Of a stretch of 62,820 nt of DNA, positions 37,217-46,190 are shown piece by piece. The position numbers were made by a program, and so were the translations under genes. Numbering within the stretch: the first letter of the stretch is position 1; each line of letters starts with the position of its first letter. This DNA is from Gammaproteobacteria bacterium (GTDB taxonomy: Bacteria > Pseudomonadota > Gammaproteobacteria > Steroidobacterales > Steroidobacteraceae). Location: contig VBNH01000063.1 of the NCBI GenBank assembly GCA_005878095.1, forward strand, positions 1 to 62,820, given 5' to 3'. Below the pieces are notes generated by a model. That model was not told the origin of the DNA, ran no database searches, and saw only the letters and a program-made list of their open reading frames with translations.

Positions 37217-38287
37217 TCACAGCCCGGCCAGCAGGCGGCCCGGGTTGAAAATCCCGTGCGGGTCGAAACGCTCCTTCAGCCGCCGGTGCAGCCGGGCGAG
37301 CACGGGTGGCAGCGGGTGGAAGCGTCCAGCCGGCGCGGCGCCCCGCCAGCACAACGCCGTGCCGCCTGCCGCGCAGGCCATGGCGCGTACATCGGCACCC
37401 TCCGCAGGGTCGGCATACCAGCGAAGCGCGCCGCCCCAGTCGATCAGGGGCGCAGCGGGCAGACCGAGTGGTGGGGCTGCACCGGGCACCGACACCCGCC
37501 AGATGACGCGGCTGTCGAATAGGGGTAGTTGGCAGTGCCGCAGCGCATCCCACCAGGTCTGCGCGCTGGCCGCGTCGATGGCCTCGCCGCCGATGCGCTC
37601 GCGCGCGGCGCGTACCGCCGGCGGGGCTCCAGAGAGCCGCACCCAGGCACTGCCCTGCCACCAGGCAGCGCCCGAGATCGGCACGCCGAGGGCCGACCAG
37701 CGATTGAAGGATTCCACGGCGGCCGCAGCCGGCAACTCGAGCCGCAGGCTCTGCTCGGCGCGGGGCCGTGGCAGCACCTTGAGGGAAATCTCGGTGATGA
37801 CGCCCAGGATGCCGAGCGAGCCGCACAGCAGCCGCGAGACGTCGAAGCCGGCGACGTTCTTCATCACCTGCCCGCCGAAGCGCAGCAACTCACCGTTTGC
37901 GGTCAGGAGTCTCGTTCCCAACACGAAATCGCGCGCCGCGCCGGCGTACGCACGGCGCGGTCCCGACAGGCCGGCGGCGATCACGCCGCCGATGCTCGGG
38001 TCAGCGCCGAACGCCGGCGGCTCGAAAGCGAGAAACTGGCCGTGGGCGGCGAGCGCAGCCTCGATCTCGGACAAGGGCGTGCCGCAACGGGCCGTGATGA
38101 CCAGCTCCGAGGGCTCGTAGTCGACGATGCCCTGGTGGGCGCGCAGGTCGAGCACTTCCCCCGCGAGACTCTCGCCGTAGAAGTCCTTGGTGCCGCAGCC
38201 CCTCAATCGCAGCGCCTGGCGCGTGCGGTGCGCCGCGCTGACCCGCTCACGCAACTCAGCCAGGACGGCGTCGGCGGTCGCGGCCAT
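37217..38287 (-). CDS. glcE: Glycolate oxidase FAD-binding subunit GlcE
   Basis: The 356-residue product is a short FAD-binding PCMH-type protein: LRLRGCGTKDFYG and SIGGVIAAGLSGPRRAYAG mark the FAD-binding fold, and NGELLRFGGQVMKNVAG is typical of GlcE. It lies 9 bp after glcD. GlcD and GlcE with the iron-sulfur subunit GlcF form membrane-linked glycolate dehydrogenase, but no glcF follows here; the next gene is the unrelated DUF4382 lipoprotein. GlcE proteins also appear in D-lactate or D-2-hydroxyglutarate systems. Confidence 0.88.
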   Translation of the reverse strand: MAATADAVLAELRERVSAAHRTRQALRLRGCGTKDFYGESLAGEVLDLRAHQGIVDYEPSELVITARCGTPLSEIEAALAAHGQFLAFEPPAFGADPSIGGVIAAGLSGPRRAYAGAARDFVLGTRLLTANGELLRFGGQVMKNVAGFDVSRLLCGSLGILGVITEISLKVLPRPRAEQSLRLELPAAAAVESFNRWSALGVPISGAAWWQGSAWVRLSGAPPAVRAARERIGGEAIDAASAQTWWDALRHCQLPLFDSRVIWRVSVPGAAPPLGLPAAPLIDWGGALRWYADPAEGADVRAMACAAGGTALCWRGAAPAGRFHPLPPVLARLHRRLKERFDPHGIFNPGRLLAGL

Positions 38288-38296
38288 CGGGTCTTG

Positions 38297-39751
38297 CTAG
38301 AAGCGCGGCAGATCCGCGTGCGCTAGCGCGCCGTGGTGCACGCGCATCCTGCCGTACTCCGCGCAGCGCGCCAGCGTTGGGATCACCTTGCCCGGATTGA
38401 GCAGGCCCGCCGGGTCGAACGCCTCCTTCACGGCGGCGAAGGCCGCGCGCTCCGCGGGGGAGAATTGCACGCACATGGAGTTGAGTTTCTCGACACCCAC
38501 CCCGTGCTCGCCGGTAATGGTCCCGCCGAGCTGCACGCACAGCTCGAGGATCTCGGCGCCGAAGCGCTCGGCCCGCTCCCATGAGTCGTGGTCATTGGCG
38601 TCGAACAGGATCACCGGGTGCAGGTTGCCGTCACCGGCGTGAAACACGTTCATGCAGCGCAGCGCGTAACGGGCCTCCATGCGCTCGATCGCCTGCAGGA
38701 CCTCGCCAACATGCCGGCGCGGAATCGTGCCGTCCATGCAGTAGTAGTCCGGCGACAGGCGCCCGGCGGCCGGGAAGGCGTTCTTGCGCCCGGACCACCA
38801 GCGCAGGCGCTCTGCTTCCGAACCCGACACCCGCAGCGTGCTGGCGCCGGCGCTGCGCAGCACCTGCTCGATTTCGCGCACCTGGTCGGCGACTTCCTCG
38901 GGCGTGCCATCCGCCTCGATCAGCAGAATCGCGGCCGCGCTGAGGTCATAGCCGGCGTGCGCGAAGGGCTCGACCGCGGCGGTCGCCTTGCGGTCCATCA
39001 TCTCGAGCGCCGCCGGAATGATGCCGCCGGCGATCACCGCAGCGACCGCGTTGCCGGCGCTGTGCACGTCGGCGAACGAAGCCATGACCAGCTGGGCGCA
39101 GGGCGGCCGCGCAATGAGCTTCACGGTCACCTCGGCGACGATCATCAGCAGGCCCTCGGAGCCGATGGCAAGCGCCAGCAGGTCCAGGCCCGGGCCGTCG
39201 GGGGCGCGGCCGCCCAACTCGAGCGGCTCTCCTTCCATGGTGTAGCCGCGGACGCCGAGCACGTTGTGCACCGTCAGACCGTACTTGAGGCAGTGAACCC
39301 CGCCGGAGTTTTCCGCCACGTTGCCGCCGATGGAGCAGGCGACCTGGGAGGAGGGGTCGGGCGCGTAGTACAGGCCATGCGCGGCAGCCGCTTCCGACAC
39401 CCGCAGGTTGGGCACTCCCGGCTCGAGCCTTGCGATGCGGGCGTGCGCATCGATTTCCAGGATGCGGTTCATCCGCGCGCACGACAGCAGCACGCCGCGC
39501 GCGTGCGGCGTCGAGCCCCCGGACAAGCCGGTGCCCGCACCGCGTGCGACCACCGGCACCTTGAGCCGGCTGCAGGTCAGCAGCACCTGCTGCAGCTGTT
39601 GCTCGGTGCGCGGCAGCACGACGACGCCGGGGAGCTGCCGAAACGCCGTCAGTGCGTCGCACTCGTAGGGGCGGCGCTCCTCTTCCCGGGACAGCACGCA
39701 ATCCCCAGGCAGGAACGCCCGCAGCGCGGCGACAATGTCGGCCTCGGCCAT
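38297..39751 (-). CDS. glcD: Glycolate oxidase catalytic subunit GlcD
   Basis: The 484-residue flavoprotein should oxidise glycolate (or D-lactate). It has the FAD-binding PCMH pattern VVARGAGTGLSGGSTPHARG, GGNVAENSGGVHCLKYG and the C-terminal active-site region NVFHAGDGNLHP and TGEHGVGVEKL. These match GlcD rather than the Cys-rich cytochrome-linked D-lactate enzymes. Together with glcE it makes a two-gene minus-strand operon. Glyoxylate from it could feed glycine, the end product of the betaine pathway nearby (inference). Confidence 0.92.
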   Translation of the reverse strand: MAEADIVAALRAFLPGDCVLSREEERRPYECDALTAFRQLPGVVVLPRTEQQLQQVLLTCSRLKVPVVARGAGTGLSGGSTPHARGVLLSCARMNRILEIDAHARIARLEPGVPNLRVSEAAAAHGLYYAPDPSSQVACSIGGNVAENSGGVHCLKYGLTVHNVLGVRGYTMEGEPLELGGRAPDGPGLDLLALAIGSEGLLMIVAEVTVKLIARPPCAQLVMASFADVHSAGNAVAAVIAGGIIPAALEMMDRKATAAVEPFAHAGYDLSAAAILLIEADGTPEEVADQVREIEQVLRSAGASTLRVSGSEAERLRWWSGRKNAFPAAGRLSPDYYCMDGTIPRRHVGEVLQAIERMEARYALRCMNVFHAGDGNLHPVILFDANDHDSWERAERFGAEILELCVQLGGTITGEHGVGVEKLNSMCVQFSPAERAAFAAVKEAFDPAGLLNPGKVIPTLARCAEYGRMRVHHGALAHADLPRF

Positions 39752-39871
39752 GGGGCCATCCTAGCGCGACCGGCCTGTTGGCGCTGCCGGAGAAGTGCAT
39801 GCCGCAAATCGATCAGTCCTTGCGATGGTGCGTGACCATAATGGGGCTTCAGCCCCGCAGGACACCCCCCA

Positions 39872-41446
39872 ATGGACGAGCAGCAGCAGCCAGGTCAGCC
39901 CGCGCGATCCCGCCGCCCCAGCGGCCGTGATGCCAAGATCGCGGCGCGCACCGCGCGCAGCCACGCCTTCGTACCGTACATCACCCGCAACATCCCGTAT
40001 TACGAGGTGCTGGGGAGAGCGGGACTGGAACTCCTCGAGCACAACGCCGACACGATCCTCGAAGAGATCGGCATCGATTTCCGCGAGGATCCGGAGTCGC
40101 TCAAACTCTGGAAGGACGCGGGTGCTGAGATCCAGGGCGAGCGGGTGCGCTTTCCACGCGGCATGTGCCGCAGCATCGTGCGACGTTCGGCGCCGAGGGA
40201 ATTCACCCAGTACGCGCGCAACCCCGCGCACAATGTGGTGATCGGCGGCAACCGCACGGTGTTCGCGCCCGCCTACGGATCGCCGTTCGTGCGCAACCTC
40301 GACGAGGGCCGACGCTACGCCCGCATCGAGGACTTCCGCAATTTCGTGAAGCTTGCCTACATGGCGACCTCACTGCATCACTCCGGCGGCACCATCTGCG
40401 AGCCGGTCGACCTGCCGGTGAACAAGCGGCACTTCGACATGGTGTACAGCCACATGAAGTACAGCGATAAGCCGTACATGGGCTCGGTCACCCATCCGGA
40501 TCGGGCGCGCGACACCGTCGAGATGACCCGGATCCTGTTCGGGGACGCCTACACCGATCCCGCGACCGGCAAGCCACGCACCTGCATCATCAGTCTCATC
40601 AACGCCAACTCGCCGCTCACCTGGGATGCCACCATGCTGGGGGCGTTGAAGACCTACGCGCGGGCGAACCAGGCGACCATCGTCACGCCGTTCATCCTCG
40701 CCGGCGCCATGTCGCCGGTGACGGTGGCGGGCACCGTGGCGCAGACGCTGGCCGAGGCGCTCGCCGGCATGGCGCTCGCGCAGCTGGTGAATCCGGGCGC
40801 GCCGGTGGTGCTCGGCAGTTTCGCGTCCTCGCTGTCGATGCAGTCAGGCGCGCCGACCTTCGGTACGCCCGAGCCCGCGCTGGTCCTGTACACCATGGCG
40901 GCGCTGGCGCGGCGGCTGGGAGTCCCATTCCGCTCCGGCGGGGCATTGTGCGCTGCGAAGATCCCGGACGCACAGGCGGCCTATGAGTCGGCCAACACCC
41001 TCGTTCCGACCTGTCTGGGCGGCGTCAACTTCGTACTGCACACCGCCGGATGGCTCGAGGGGGGCCTCGCGATGGGCTACGAGAAGTTCGTCATGGACAC
41101 CGACCAGGCGGGCATGATGCATACGCTGCTCGCCGGCGTCGACCTGACGGAGAACGGCCAGGCGCTCGATGCCATCCGCGAAGTCGGTCCCGGCAAGCAT
41201 TTCCTCGGCTGCGCGCACACCCAGGCGAACTTCCAGACGGCGTTCTACCGCTCGCCGCTTGCCGACAACAACAGCGTCGAGCAGTGGGAAGCGGAAGGTG
41301 GCAAGGACATGGCGCAGCGCGCCAACGCCCTGTGGAAGCGCCAGCTGGAGCAGTACGAAGCGCCGCCGCTCGATCCGGCGGTGGACGAAGCGCTGCTCGA
41401 CTACATCAAGCGGCGCAAGGCGTCGTTTCCGGATTCGAACGTATAG
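39872..41446 (+). CDS. MttB-superfamily quaternary amine methyltransferase (non-pyrrolysine, glycine betaine type likely)
   Basis: The 524-residue product has the TIM-barrel MttB superfamily pattern: LELLEHNADTILEEIGIDF, GTICEPVDLPVNKRHFDMVYS and the Gly-rich NPGAPVVLGSFASSLS. It reads through without an in-frame amber codon, so it is the non-pyrrolysine class, whose known members demethylate glycine betaine (MtgB), proline betaine or carnitine onto a corrinoid protein. It is convergent with the RACo gene 17 bp away and belongs functionally with the minus-strand corrinoid operon. Dimethylglycine and sarcosine genes nearby favour glycine betaine as substrate. Confidence 0.87.
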   Translation: MDEQQQPGQPARSRRPSGRDAKIAARTARSHAFVPYITRNIPYYEVLGRAGLELLEHNADTILEEIGIDFREDPESLKLWKDAGAEIQGERVRFPRGMCRSIVRRSAPREFTQYARNPAHNVVIGGNRTVFAPAYGSPFVRNLDEGRRYARIEDFRNFVKLAYMATSLHHSGGTICEPVDLPVNKRHFDMVYSHMKYSDKPYMGSVTHPDRARDTVEMTRILFGDAYTDPATGKPRTCIISLINANSPLTWDATMLGALKTYARANQATIVTPFILAGAMSPVTVAGTVAQTLAEALAGMALAQLVNPGAPVVLGSFASSLSMQSGAPTFGTPEPALVLYTMAALARRLGVPFRSGGALCAAKIPDAQAAYESANTLVPTCLGGVNFVLHTAGWLEGGLAMGYEKFVMDTDQAGMMHTLLAGVDLTENGQALDAIREVGPGKHFLGCAHTQANFQTAFYRSPLADNNSVEQWEAEGGKDMAQRANALWKRQLEQYEAPPLDPAVDEALLDYIKRRKASFPDSNV

Positions 41447-41463
41447 CGTCCGTCGTAGGCGTG

Positions 41464-43467
41464 TCACGGCCCCGTGCGGCGTTGGCGCGCCCGTGCGCGC
41501 GGCGCGGCAGCCTTGGTGGCCGGCAGCTGCACCACCTGGCGCAGATGCAGGTACGGCTCGGTCGTGTGCGGAATGCCCATCGCTGCCACGAAATGAGCCT
41601 GGAATTTCGGCTCGATCGCGGTCTCGATCTTCTCCACGCGCTGCACCAGCTCTTCGACGGTCTTGCGCGAGGCCTTATCGAGCAGCGCGATACGAGCGCC
41701 GGTGCCGGCAGCGTTGCCGGCGGACGACACCTGCGAAAGCTCGCAATCGGGAATCATGCCGAGGATCGTCGCGTATTTGACGTCGATATGATTCCCGAAC
41801 GCGCCGGCCAGCCGGATACGGTCGACCTGATCGACGCCCATATGATCCATCAGCAGCCTGACGCCCGCGTGCAGCGCCGCCTTGGCGAGCTGAATCGCGC
41901 GCACGTCGTTCTGTGTGATCTGCAGCGGCGTCGCAGCTCGATACACCGTGTAGGAGAAGGTGCGCCCGGTCTGTACGATGCGATCGCTGCGCGCCTCGAG
42001 TGCGCCGTTCACCACCCCGTCCTGGTTGATGATGCCGGCGAGATACATCTCGGCGATGACTTCGATGATCCCCGAACCGCAGATGCCGGTCACACCGGAG
42101 CGGGCGACGGCCTCGTTGAACCCGGGCTCATCCGACCACAGATCGGACCCTATGACCTTGAACTTCGCTTCGAGCGTCGCGGGATCGATGCGCACGCGCT
42201 CGATGGCCCCGGGAGCCGCGCGCTGACCGCAGCTGATCTGCGCGCCCTCGAAGGCCGGCCCCGTCGGGCTCGAGCAGGCGAGCAGCCGCTGACGATTGCC
42301 GAGGACGATCTCCGCGTTGGTGCCGACGTCGACCAGCAGCGTGAGCTTCTCGGAAAGGTCGGGACGCTCCGCGAGGATCATGGCGGCGGCATCCGCGCCC
42401 ACGTGACCGGCGATGCAGGGCAGGGTGTAGACCCGTGCACCCGGATGCAACGTGAGTCCCAGCTCGGCGGCGCGCAGGTCAAGCGGAGAATCGGTCGCGA
42501 GCGCAAAGGGTGCACCGCCCAACTCCACAGGATCGATGCCGAGCAGCAGATGATGCATGATCGGGTTGCCGACCATGGTCAGCTCGAGAATGTCTGACAC
42601 CGACACCTTCGCGTCGCGTGCTACCTCGGCGGCGAGCTTGTTGAGCGCAGCGCGCACCGCCTCGGTCATCTGCTGCGCCCCACCGGGGTGCATCATCGAG
42701 TAGGACACCCGGCTCATGAGGTCCTCGCCGAAGCGGATCTGGGGATTCATCGAGCCGGCGGAAGCGACCACCTCGCCGGTTTCGAGATTACACAGATGGG
42801 CGGCGATGGTGGTCGAGCCCACGTCCACCGCAAGCCCGTAGATCCGATCGTGAAATCCCGGCCAGACGCCGATCAGTTGCGAACCCGCATGCACCGCGAC
42901 GGTGACTTTCCATTGCCCCTTGCGCAGGGCCGCCTGCAGACTCTGCAGCACCGCGAGGTCGCAGCGCAGGGGGCCGAATTCCCACTCGCGGTGCAGCGCC
43001 TCGAGCAGTCGCTGCAGATCACCGGACGGGTCCTGCATGTCGGGCTCGCGCACCTCGACGTAATGAAGATGCACGAGCGGATCGAGTGTGATCGGGCGCG
43101 CTTCGGCGGCCTTGCGCACCACCTGGCGGTGGACCTGGCTGCTGGCAGGCACGTCGACGACGAGGTTGCCCTGGATCTGCGCGGAGCAGGACAGCCGGTG
43201 ACCCGCCGGTAGCGGACGCCGCCGCGAGAAGCTCTGCTCGGCCGCGCTCAGAGGGGAGAGATTGGCGGCCTGCGAGCTGACGCCGTGCTTGGGGAAGTCA
43301 CCCTCCATCACCAGCACCTGGCAACGCCCGCACAGCGCGCGCCCGCCGCACACCGAATCGACGTCGACCCCGAGGCTCCGGGCGGCTTGCAGGAGCGGTG
43401 TGCCGAGCGGGAAGCGGCCGCGCTTTCCGGACGGCGTGAAGACGACCAATGCGTCGGGCTCACTCAT
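41464..43467 (-). CDS. RACo: reductive activator of the corrinoid protein (ASKHA ATPase with 2Fe-2S domain)
   Basis: This 667-residue protein restores Co(I) in the corrinoid protein after accidental oxidation, using ATP. The N-terminal 2Fe-2S domain has Cys40, Cys46 and Cys49 (CGGRALCGRC) and Cys94 (RLSC). An ATPase domain of the DUF4445 type follows, with YGLAVDVGSTTIAAHL and VDVGTNAEIVLGN phosphate loops and NPQIRFGEDLMSRV. Its ATG overlaps the stop of the methyl-THF transferase gene (ATGA). It is the last gene of the seven-gene corrinoid operon. Confidence 0.92.
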   Translation of the reverse strand: MSEPDALVVFTPSGKRGRFPLGTPLLQAARSLGVDVDSVCGGRALCGRCQVLVMEGDFPKHGVSSQAANLSPLSAAEQSFSRRRPLPAGHRLSCSAQIQGNLVVDVPASSQVHRQVVRKAAEARPITLDPLVHLHYVEVREPDMQDPSGDLQRLLEALHREWEFGPLRCDLAVLQSLQAALRKGQWKVTVAVHAGSQLIGVWPGFHDRIYGLAVDVGSTTIAAHLCNLETGEVVASAGSMNPQIRFGEDLMSRVSYSMMHPGGAQQMTEAVRAALNKLAAEVARDAKVSVSDILELTMVGNPIMHHLLLGIDPVELGGAPFALATDSPLDLRAAELGLTLHPGARVYTLPCIAGHVGADAAAMILAERPDLSEKLTLLVDVGTNAEIVLGNRQRLLACSSPTGPAFEGAQISCGQRAAPGAIERVRIDPATLEAKFKVIGSDLWSDEPGFNEAVARSGVTGICGSGIIEVIAEMYLAGIINQDGVVNGALEARSDRIVQTGRTFSYTVYRAATPLQITQNDVRAIQLAKAALHAGVRLLMDHMGVDQVDRIRLAGAFGNHIDVKYATILGMIPDCELSQVSSAGNAAGTGARIALLDKASRKTVEELVQRVEKIETAIEPKFQAHFVAAMGIPHTTEPYLHLRQVVQLPATKAAAPRARARQRRTGP

Positions 43468-44411
43468 GAAGGACTCTGGGCGCGCCTCCGGTGCCCGCCC
43501 TCGCGCCGCCCGCGTGCCGAGCCCTCGGGGCTGGCGGCGGCGGCGGCACCCGAGGCCTGCAGCGGCGGCGCCTCGCGGAAGCGGCGGATCCAGCGCGCGC
43601 AGTCCGGGTCGTGACCCATCATGACGTCGGCGGCCATGCACGCCTTGACGATCTCCAGGTGCATCGGGTTCATGATCGCGGAGGTGAGTCCGGCGCCGAT
43701 CGCCATGGCCAGAAAGGTCGCGCTGATGCCTTCGCGTGCGGGCAGGCCGAAGCTCACATTGGATGCGCCGCAGGTGGTATTCACCCGCAGTTCGTTCTTG
43801 AGGCGGCGCAACAGGTGCATGACCTGTACGCCCGCCTGGTTGATGGCGCCGATCGGCATGACCAGCGGGTCGACCACGATGTCGCTGGCCGGAATGCCGT
43901 GATCGGCCGCGCGCTGCACGATCTTCCTCGCGATCGCGAAGCGCACGTCGGGATCCTCCGAGATCCCGGTCTCGTCGTTCGAGATCGCCACCACCGCGGC
44001 GCCGTACTTCTTCACCAGCGGCAACACCGCCTCGAGCCGCTCCTCCTCTCCGGTGACCGAGTTCACCAGCGGCTTGCCCTTGTAGACGGCAAGTCCTGCT
44101 TCCAGCGCCTTGACGATGGATGAATCGATCGACAGCGGCACGTCGGTGATCGACTGCACCAGCTGCACCGTCCTGGCAAGGATCGCCGGCTCATCGGCGA
44201 GCGGGATGCCGGCGTTGACGTCCAGCATGTGCGCTCCGGCCGCCACCTGCGCCAGTGCGTCGGCTTCGACACGGCTGAAATTCCCGGCGGCCATCTCCGC
44301 AGCGAGGATCTTGCGCCCCGTCGGGTTGATGCGCTCGCCGATCATGACGAAGGGACGCTCGAGGCCGAGTACGACCTCGCGGGTTGCGGAGCTGATGACG
44401 GTGTCGGTCAT
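43464..44411 (-). CDS. Methyltetrahydrofolate:corrinoid methyltransferase (pterin-binding family, MtgA-like)
   Basis: The 315-residue protein should move the methyl group from the corrinoid protein to THF. The pterin-binding TIM barrel shows FVMIGERINPTGRK, ADALAQVAAGAHMLDVNAG, LSIDSS and NTTCGASNVSFGLP, as in AcsE and MtgA and the MetH pterin domain. Both ends are coupled to neighbours by ATGA overlaps (MetF-like before, RACo after). A basic, low-complexity tail of about 35 residues follows the barrel and is not part of the family core. Direction (methyl to THF) is inferred from the context. Confidence 0.9.
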   Translation of the reverse strand: MTDTVISSATREVVLGLERPFVMIGERINPTGRKILAAEMAAGNFSRVEADALAQVAAGAHMLDVNAGIPLADEPAILARTVQLVQSITDVPLSIDSSIVKALEAGLAVYKGKPLVNSVTGEEERLEAVLPLVKKYGAAVVAISNDETGISEDPDVRFAIARKIVQRAADHGIPASDIVVDPLVMPIGAINQAGVQVMHLLRRLKNELRVNTTCGASNVSFGLPAREGISATFLAMAIGAGLTSAIMNPMHLEIVKACMAADVMMGHDPDCARWIRRFREAPPLQASGAAAAASPEGSARGRREGGHRRRAQSPS

Positions 44412-45427
44412 GAGGCCATCCTGTCGGTATTCGCCTGGGGGTCGCGCCCGGGATACCATGGCACGCGGCCGCCCAACACCCCGGAACGCTCGATGATTTC
44501 TGCCACGGTCTCTTCCTGGCGGTAAGCCATGACGTGCACGCCGTGCACGCCCTTGACGGTGCGGATCTCCTGGATGAGATCGATGCACAGCTTGCGGCCC
44601 TCGAGTGCGGCGTCGCTCGCGCCCGCCAGGCGCTTGATGATCGCATCGGGAATGTGCACCCCGGGGACGTGAGTGCGGATCCACTCGGCCGCCTTGGCGG
44701 AGCGCAAGGGGCCCACTCCCACCAGCATGAAGACTTTGTCGAGCAGACCGAGCTCTTCCACCTGGCGCATGAAGGCCCTGAGCAGCGGCACGTCGTAGCA
44801 GAACTGCGTCTGGATGAACTGCGCGCCGGCGGCGACCTTCTTCGCCAGTCGCTGCGCGCGCCACTCGCAGGGCTTCGCGAAGGGGTTCTCCGCCGCACCG
44901 AGCAGCAAGCGCGGCGCGTAGCTGATCTTGCGGCCGGAGAGGAAACGATGCTCGTCGCGCAGCGTGCGCGCGGTTTCGAGCAGGCTCACTGAATCCAGAT
45001 CAAACACCGGCAGGGCCTGTGGATGGTCGCCCGCCTGCACGCCATCGCCCGTCAGGCACAGCAGGTTGCACACTCCCATGGCGGCACCGCCCAGGATGTC
45101 CCCCTGGATGGCGATGCGGTTCTTGTCCCGGCAGGAGATCTGCATCACCGGTGCGTAGCCCATCCGGGTGAGGAGCGCGCACACCGCGAGACTGGACATG
45201 TGGCAGTTGGCACCACTGCCGTCGGTGGCGTTGATGGCGTCCACGTGGCCGTCGAAAATGCGGGCGCGCCGATAGACGTCCTCGGGATCCGCGGAGTCGG
45301 GCGGTGCGAGCTCGCTGGTGACCGCGAACTGTCCGGCGCGCAGTACCCGCTCGAAACGTCCCGGTGAGGTATGTCCGGGAAGAATGGGCAGCGGATAACC
45401 CGGAACCGGTTCGTCTTCGAAGATCAC
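44408..45427 (-). CDS. metF: 5,10-methylenetetrahydrofolate reductase (MetF-type)
   Basis: The 339-residue product has the MetF flavoprotein barrel: FAVTSELAPPDSADPEDVYRR near the start, INATDGSGANCHMSSLAVCAL, LCLTGDGV (substrate site) and GAQFIQTQFCYDVPL. The start is a GTG 1 bp past the stop of the zinc-site MetV gene. In a catabolic setting it would oxidise methyl-THF to methylene-THF, supplying the one-carbon pool that PurU and the glycine system also touch. The order MetV-MetF matches known two-subunit reductases. Confidence 0.9.
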   Translation of the reverse strand: MIFEDEPVPGYPLPILPGHTSPGRFERVLRAGQFAVTSELAPPDSADPEDVYRRARIFDGHVDAINATDGSGANCHMSSLAVCALLTRMGYAPVMQISCRDKNRIAIQGDILGGAAMGVCNLLCLTGDGVQAGDHPQALPVFDLDSVSLLETARTLRDEHRFLSGRKISYAPRLLLGAAENPFAKPCEWRAQRLAKKVAAGAQFIQTQFCYDVPLLRAFMRQVEELGLLDKVFMLVGVGPLRSAKAAEWIRTHVPGVHIPDAIIKRLAGASDAALEGRKLCIDLIQEIRTVKGVHGVHVMAYRQEETVAEIIERSGVLGGRVPWYPGRDPQANTDRMAS

Positions 45428-45428
45428 T

Positions 45429-45884
45429 TCAGAGCTCTCCCACACGCTCGCGCACCACGCGCAGCCAGGAAGACCTGCCCTGCAGGCGCCGGTCCACGGG
45501 GACCTGCACCTGCCGCAGCGCCTCCATTCCGCCCGCAATCCGCGCGCTGCCGGCCACCGCTTCCGTCCACACGCACTTCATTTCCGGGCGCACCTCGCAG
45601 TGCCCGTCGGCGCGCACGCCGCCGCACGGACCGTTGCGCAGGTTCTTCGGACAGTTCATCGGGCACGACATGCCCGTGGAGCTCAGGATGCATTGACCGC
45701 ACATCCGGCAGTCGAACAGCAGCCCCTTCACCGAGCGCTCCACGGCTGCCACCGGCCGCTCGAGCCGCTGATAGCCGAGCCGCTTCCACAAGGGATGCAG
45801 TGCGACGAGCGCGGACTCGAAGCTGCGGTAGAAGGCATTCAGCCCCCGGGCGTGACGCACCGACCACTGTCTGACCGCGTACAC
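45429..45884 (-). CDS. metV: MetV-like methylenetetrahydrofolate reductase partner (Cys-rich C-terminal domain)
   Basis: The 151-residue product carries a Cys-rich segment with CRMCGQC, SSTGMSCPMNCPK and RNGPCGGV, the pattern of the MTHFR C-terminal (MetV) domain that binds zinc or an iron-sulfur cluster. In acetogens MetV partners MetF in the methylene-THF reductase. It sits 1 bp upstream of metF. A partner role is therefore inferred. The N-terminal 50 residues are basic and look like a docking extension. Confidence 0.85.
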   Translation of the reverse strand: MYAVRQWSVRHARGLNAFYRSFESALVALHPLWKRLGYQRLERPVAAVERSVKGLLFDCRMCGQCILSSTGMSCPMNCPKNLRNGPCGGVRADGHCEVRPEMKCVWTEAVAGSARIAGGMEALRQVQVPVDRRLQGRSSWLRVVRERVGEL

Positions 45885-46190
45885 CTAAGCGCCCGCCGCC
45901 AGCCCCTTGGCCCGGATCAGCTCCTCGAGCTGCTCGTCGCTGAAGCGCGCTTCGATCCGCGCCGCCTCCGCGGCCGCCTCGGCGTGGATGTCTTCACCGC
46001 AGGGCCGCGCCTCGCTGCGCTTCCAGTCGGCGAGATAGGCGTCCGAGCTGCCCCGGCCGGCGCGCATGGCCGCGCGATCCACCGCTTCCTGGAAGCGCGC
46101 CGACAGCTGCACTTTGGCGGTCTCGCGACCGCGTCTGACGACGACCTGGGCGGGGATATCGCGCCAGGAGATGATGGTCAGGCTTGCCAT
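45885..46190 (-). CDS. 'Virulence factor' domain protein of the corrinoid operon, function unknown
   Basis: The 101-residue product (MASLTIISWRDIPAQVVV, then FQEAVDRAAMRAG and FSDEQLEELIRAK) matches the small PF13769-type family usually annotated as virulence factor. No motif points to catalysis. The start at 46190 overlaps the end of the DUF1638 gene by 13 bp, and the metV ATG follows directly after its stop. Its place inside a corrinoid methyl-transfer operon suggests an accessory role in that pathway rather than virulence. Confidence 0.7.
   Translation of the reverse strand: MASLTIISWRDIPAQVVVRRGRETAKVQLSARFQEAVDRAAMRAGRGSSDAYLADWKRSEARPCGEDIHAEAAAEAARIEARFSDEQLEELIRAKGLAAGA

Noticed and set aside
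39872..41446. Pyrrolysine use in the MttB-like gene
   Set aside because: The frame is fully open with no in-frame TAG, so it is the non-pyrrolysine class.
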